From positions 1 through 7,317 of the forward strand of contig CAMFZO010000072.1 in assembly GCA_946006895.1 (NCBI GenBank): 7,317 nucleotides of DNA, in the 5' to 3' direction. This document shows, one piece after another, positions 5,510-7,317 of this stretch. The notes under the pieces were generated by a model. That model was not told where the DNA came from, did no database searches, and worked only from the letters and a program-made list of their open reading frames with translations. A program made the position numbers and the translations under genes. Numbering within the stretch: the first letter of the stretch is position 1; every line of letters begins with the position of its first letter. Origin of the DNA: an uncultured Clostridia bacterium (GTDB lineage Bacteria > Bacillota > Clostridia > Oscillospirales > Oscillospiraceae).

Positions 5510-6094
5510 TTATCTGAAATAGGGGTTGAAGGCGTGCTCCCGCGCCAGGGTCGTGGTGGGACCGTGGCCGGGGCAGACGGTCAGAGGGCCGTCAAGCTCC
5601 GACAGGCGGTGCAGACTGGCTTTCATCTCCGCCTCGCTGCCGCCGGGAAAATCGGTCCGGCCGTAGGAGCCTGCAAACAGGGTGTCACCGGAAAAAAGCA
5701 CGTCTGCGCACCGCAGGCAGACGGATCCGGGGGTATGGCCCGGCGTTTCCAGGACGGAAAATTCCAATTCGCCTACCCGGACGGTATCGCCCTCGCCGTA
5801 GCCGTCGGTGTAATACAGAGGACCGTCGGTGAGGGAGGGCGGCAGGGTCAGCTCCTTTTCGTTGAGCCAGACCGGCAGCCGCTCCGCTTCCGCCAGAGCC
5901 TTGACGCCGCCCACGTGGTCAAAATGCCCGTGGGTCAGCAAAATGGCGCAGGGGCGCAGCTTTTCCGCCCGCAGACCGGCCAGAATGGTCTGCGGCTCAT
6001 AGCCCGGGTCGATGACGGCGGTGTTTCCCGCGCTGTCCGACACCAGATAGCAGTTGGTCTGATAATCGCCGAGGGTCAGCATCCGTAGCTTCAT
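5510..6094 (-). CDS. Metallo-beta-lactamase-fold hydrolase, GloB/YcbL type
   Basis: A 194-residue single-domain cytoplasmic hydrolase without a signal peptide. The metal site is complete: THGHFDH (His55, His57, Asp59, His60), TPGHTPGS (His120), FSGDTLFAGSYGRTDFPGG (Asp137) and CPGHGPTT (His177). This set matches the short glyoxalase II-like group (GloB2/YcbL), which hydrolyses thioesters such as S-lactoylglutathione or analogues with other thiols. The C-terminal glutathione-binding domain of classical GloB is absent, so glutathione specificity should not be assumed. ATG at 6094 has a perfect AAAGGAGG 5 bases upstream. An in-frame ATG at 6121 would overlap dtd and lacks a good ribosome site. 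The gene begins 14 bases after the dtd stop, as part of the rel-dtd operon. A small MBL gene between dtd and hemZ is, as I recall, a common clostridial order. Confidence 0.92.
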   Translation of the reverse strand: MKLRMLTLGDYQTNCYLVSDSAGNTAVIDPGYEPQTILAGLRAEKLRPCAILLTHGHFDHVGGVKALAEAERLPVWLNEKELTLPPSLTDGPLYYTDGYGEGDTVRVGELEFSVLETPGHTPGSVCLRCADVLFSGDTLFAGSYGRTDFPGGSEAEMKASLHRLSELDGPLTVCPGHGPTTTLAREHAFNPYFR

Positions 6095-6099
6095 AGGCG

Positions 6100-6107
6100 C
6101 CTCCTTT
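6100..6107 (-). promoter_or_regulatory. Ribosome binding site that fixes the MBL hydrolase start
   Basis: AAAGGAGG on the minus strand, a near-perfect match to the anti-Shine-Dalgarno, lies 5 bases before ATG at 6094 and 2 bases after... the spacing leaves it entirely in the 14-base gap downstream of the dtd stop codon. It argues against the longer start at 6121. Confidence 0.85.
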
Positions 6108-6108
6108 G

Positions 6109-6561
6109 TCAACGCTTCCATTCGTCTGTGTCCAAAATAATGGTCACGGGGCCGTCGTTTTCCGAGGCCACCAGCATATCCGCGCCGAAGGTCCCGTGCT
6201 CAGGCACAAAGCCCCGGTCGCGGCATTCCTGCAAAAACAGCTCATACAGGGGGATGGCGGTCTCCGGACCGGCGGCGCCGATAAAGCTGGGGCGCTTGCC
6301 CTTTTTGCAGTCGGCAAAGAGGGTAAACTGGCTCACCACCAGCACCCCGCCGCCCACCGCCTGCAGGTCCCGGTTCATTTTCCCGTTTTCGTCGCAAAAG
6401 ATCCGCAGCCCCAGGGCCTTTTCCGCCAGCTTTTTGCAATCTCCGGCGGTATCCTCCGGCGCAATGCCCAGCAAAATCAGAAAGCCTGTTCCGATCCGCC
6501 CGGTCACTTTTCCGTCAATTTCCACCGACGCGCTCTTCACGCGGGTTACGACGGCCCGCAT
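6109..6561 (-). CDS. dtd: D-aminoacyl-tRNA deacylase
   Basis: A complete 150-residue protein, the usual Dtd length (about 145-150). Dtd hydrolyses D-aminoacyl-tRNAs such as D-Tyr-tRNA, and also glycine mischarged on tRNA(Ala), recycling the tRNA and keeping D-amino acids out of proteins. It is an RNA-assisted homodimer in the cytoplasm. Both signatures are intact: SQFTLFA at 77-83 and NDGPVT at 135-140, whose Gly-cisPro pair reaches into the partner's active site to reject L-amino acids. The N-terminus MRAVVTRVKSASVEIDGKVT is typical. ATG at 6561 shares its A with the TGA stop of rel (TGATG), so translation is probably coupled. Only a weak G-rich site (GGGGG) lies upstream. The relA-dtd pair is conserved across Firmicutes (relA-yrvI in Bacillus subtilis). 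Confidence 0.97.
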   Translation of the reverse strand: MRAVVTRVKSASVEIDGKVTGRIGTGFLILLGIAPEDTAGDCKKLAEKALGLRIFCDENGKMNRDLQAVGGGVLVVSQFTLFADCKKGKRPSFIGAAGPETAIPLYELFLQECRDRGFVPEHGTFGADMLVASENDGPVTIILDTDEWKR

Positions 6562-7317
6562 CAGTTCTGCCCCCGGCGCACGTCCACAACGCCGTCGATG
6601 CTGCGGATGCGGCTGCGGATGGCCTCCAGCTCCGTCACGTTTTTGACCTCAAAGGTCGCAATGGTCCGGGCCTTTCCGGCGGGCATCTCCCGGGCGGAAA
6701 TCTCCGTCACCTTGACCTTGGAGGCGGTGAGGGCCGTGGCAATGTCCAGCCAGATGCCGTCGCGGTCGATGGAGTCGATCTCAAAGGTGGTGGAGAAGGG
6801 CTTTTCCTCAGAGGCGCTCCAGGCGACGCTGATCCAGCGGCCCGCCTGCTTGGGGTCGCTCAGATTGACGTTTTTGCAGTCTCTGCGGTGGATGGAAACA
6901 CCGTAGCCCTTGGTGATGAAGCCGATAATGTCGTCACCGGGCACCGGCGTACAGCAGCGGGAGAATTTGATCATGCAGGAGTCGATGTCCTCCACCACCA
7001 CGCCGGAATCCTTGTGGCGGCTGACCTTTACCGGCTGCTGCTCCGGGGGCTTGGGGGCCTCCTTCTGACGGTTGGCCTTGGTCAGCTCCTCACGGATGCG
7101 TCCGAAGGCCTTCACCGCCGTCAAGCCGCCGTAGCCGATGGCGGCGTACATATCGTCCAGGCTGTCAAAGGACAGCTTTTTCAGCAGCACCGGCAGCAGC
7201 TCCGCGTCCTGCAAAACGGAGGGACTGATGCCCGACCGGCGCAGCTCACCTTCAAAGCTGGCCTTGCCGTGGGCCACGTTCTCCTCCCGTTTTTCCTTTT
7301 TGAACCACTGCTTGATC
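6561..7317 (-). CDS. relA: (p)ppGpp synthetase/hydrolase Rel, C-terminal part (5' end outside window)
   Basis: The last 251 residues of a long Rel protein (usual total about 730-740), open through the window edge. The fragment begins IKQWFKKEKREENVAHGK, the segment that follows the TGS domain. A helical region then leads to the zinc-finger/RIS domain CMIKFSRCCTPVPGDDIIGF with Cys at fragment positions 114, 121, 122 and His-Arg-Arg-Asp-Cys (Cys147). A C-terminal ACT domain runs from about 174 to 251. These domains bind the ribosome and sense uncharged tRNA, switching the N-terminal hydrolase and synthetase domains, which are not visible here. In Firmicutes this single bifunctional protein makes and breaks (p)ppGpp in the stringent response. 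A GTG at 7277 is internal, not a start, because the conserved frame continues upstream. The stop codon overlaps the dtd start by one base. Confidence 0.96.
   Translation of the reverse strand, partial: IKQWFKKEKREENVAHGKASFEGELRRSGISPSVLQDAELLPVLLKKLSFDSLDDMYAAIGYGGLTAVKAFGRIREELTKANRQKEAPKPPEQQPVKVSRHKDSGVVVEDIDSCMIKFSRCCTPVPGDDIIGFITKGYGVSIHRRDCKNVNLSDPKQAGRWISVAWSASEEKPFSTTFEIDSIDRDGIWLDIATALTASKVKVTEISAREMPAGKARTIATFEVKNVTELEAIRSRIRSIDGVVDVRRGQN

Noticed and set aside
6095..6121. The longer start (ATG at 6121) for the MBL hydrolase
   Set aside because: It would overlap dtd and has no good ribosome site. ATG at 6094 has AAAGGAGG at ideal spacing and the conserved family N-terminus.
6106..6906. 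A 266-codon plus-strand frame across dtd and the rel 3' end
   Set aside because: It is antisense to two strongly conserved genes and shows no family resemblance.

Overview
This 7.3-kb window looks like part of a chromosome from an anaerobic Clostridia-class Firmicute, most like the gut Oscillospiraceae (Oscillibacter/Flavonifractor-like). The reasons are fairly GC-rich coding sequence, AAGGAGG-type ribosome binding sites, a HemZ-type radical SAM protein, a SpoVB/YabM-type flippase next to HU, and a relA-dtd gene pair. The genus is an inference. All seven genes I can support lie on the minus strand, so transcription runs from high to low coordinates.

Right part (about 7317 down to 3725): the C-terminal third of the (p)ppGpp synthetase/hydrolase Rel overlaps dtd (D-aminoacyl-tRNA deacylase) by one base. 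A GloB/YcbL-type metallo-beta-lactamase-fold hydrolase follows after 14 bases. After a 336-base gap comes hemZ. Rel, Dtd and the hydrolase form a tight, probably co-transcribed stringent-response/quality-control group. The gap before hemZ is filled by a non-coding, MITE-like element. It has imperfect terminal inverted repeats built from a GTGAATG-like heptad, a small hairpin just inside each end, and a large central inverted repeat.

Middle part (3724 to 525): a 180-base intergenic region holds two imperfect hairpins and a palindrome over a possible promoter. It is followed by a two-gene operon: an amidohydrolase of the MTA/SAH deaminase type, then 2 bases later a 566-residue MOP-superfamily flippase that starts with TTG.

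Left part (524 to 1): a 158-base leader with a GC-rich inverted repeat precedes the gene for the histone-like protein HU. Just after HU, positions 31-54 look like the terminal inverted repeat of an IS3-family (IS150-like) insertion sequence whose body lies outside the window. Its position suggests insertion into the HU transcription terminator.

I see no defence system, CRISPR array, toxin-antitoxin pair, tRNA or rRNA. The genes are ordinary housekeeping genes. The least explained sequence is the structured non-coding DNA, above all the element at 5221-5479, whose two subterminal hairpins differ by compensatory base-pair changes.
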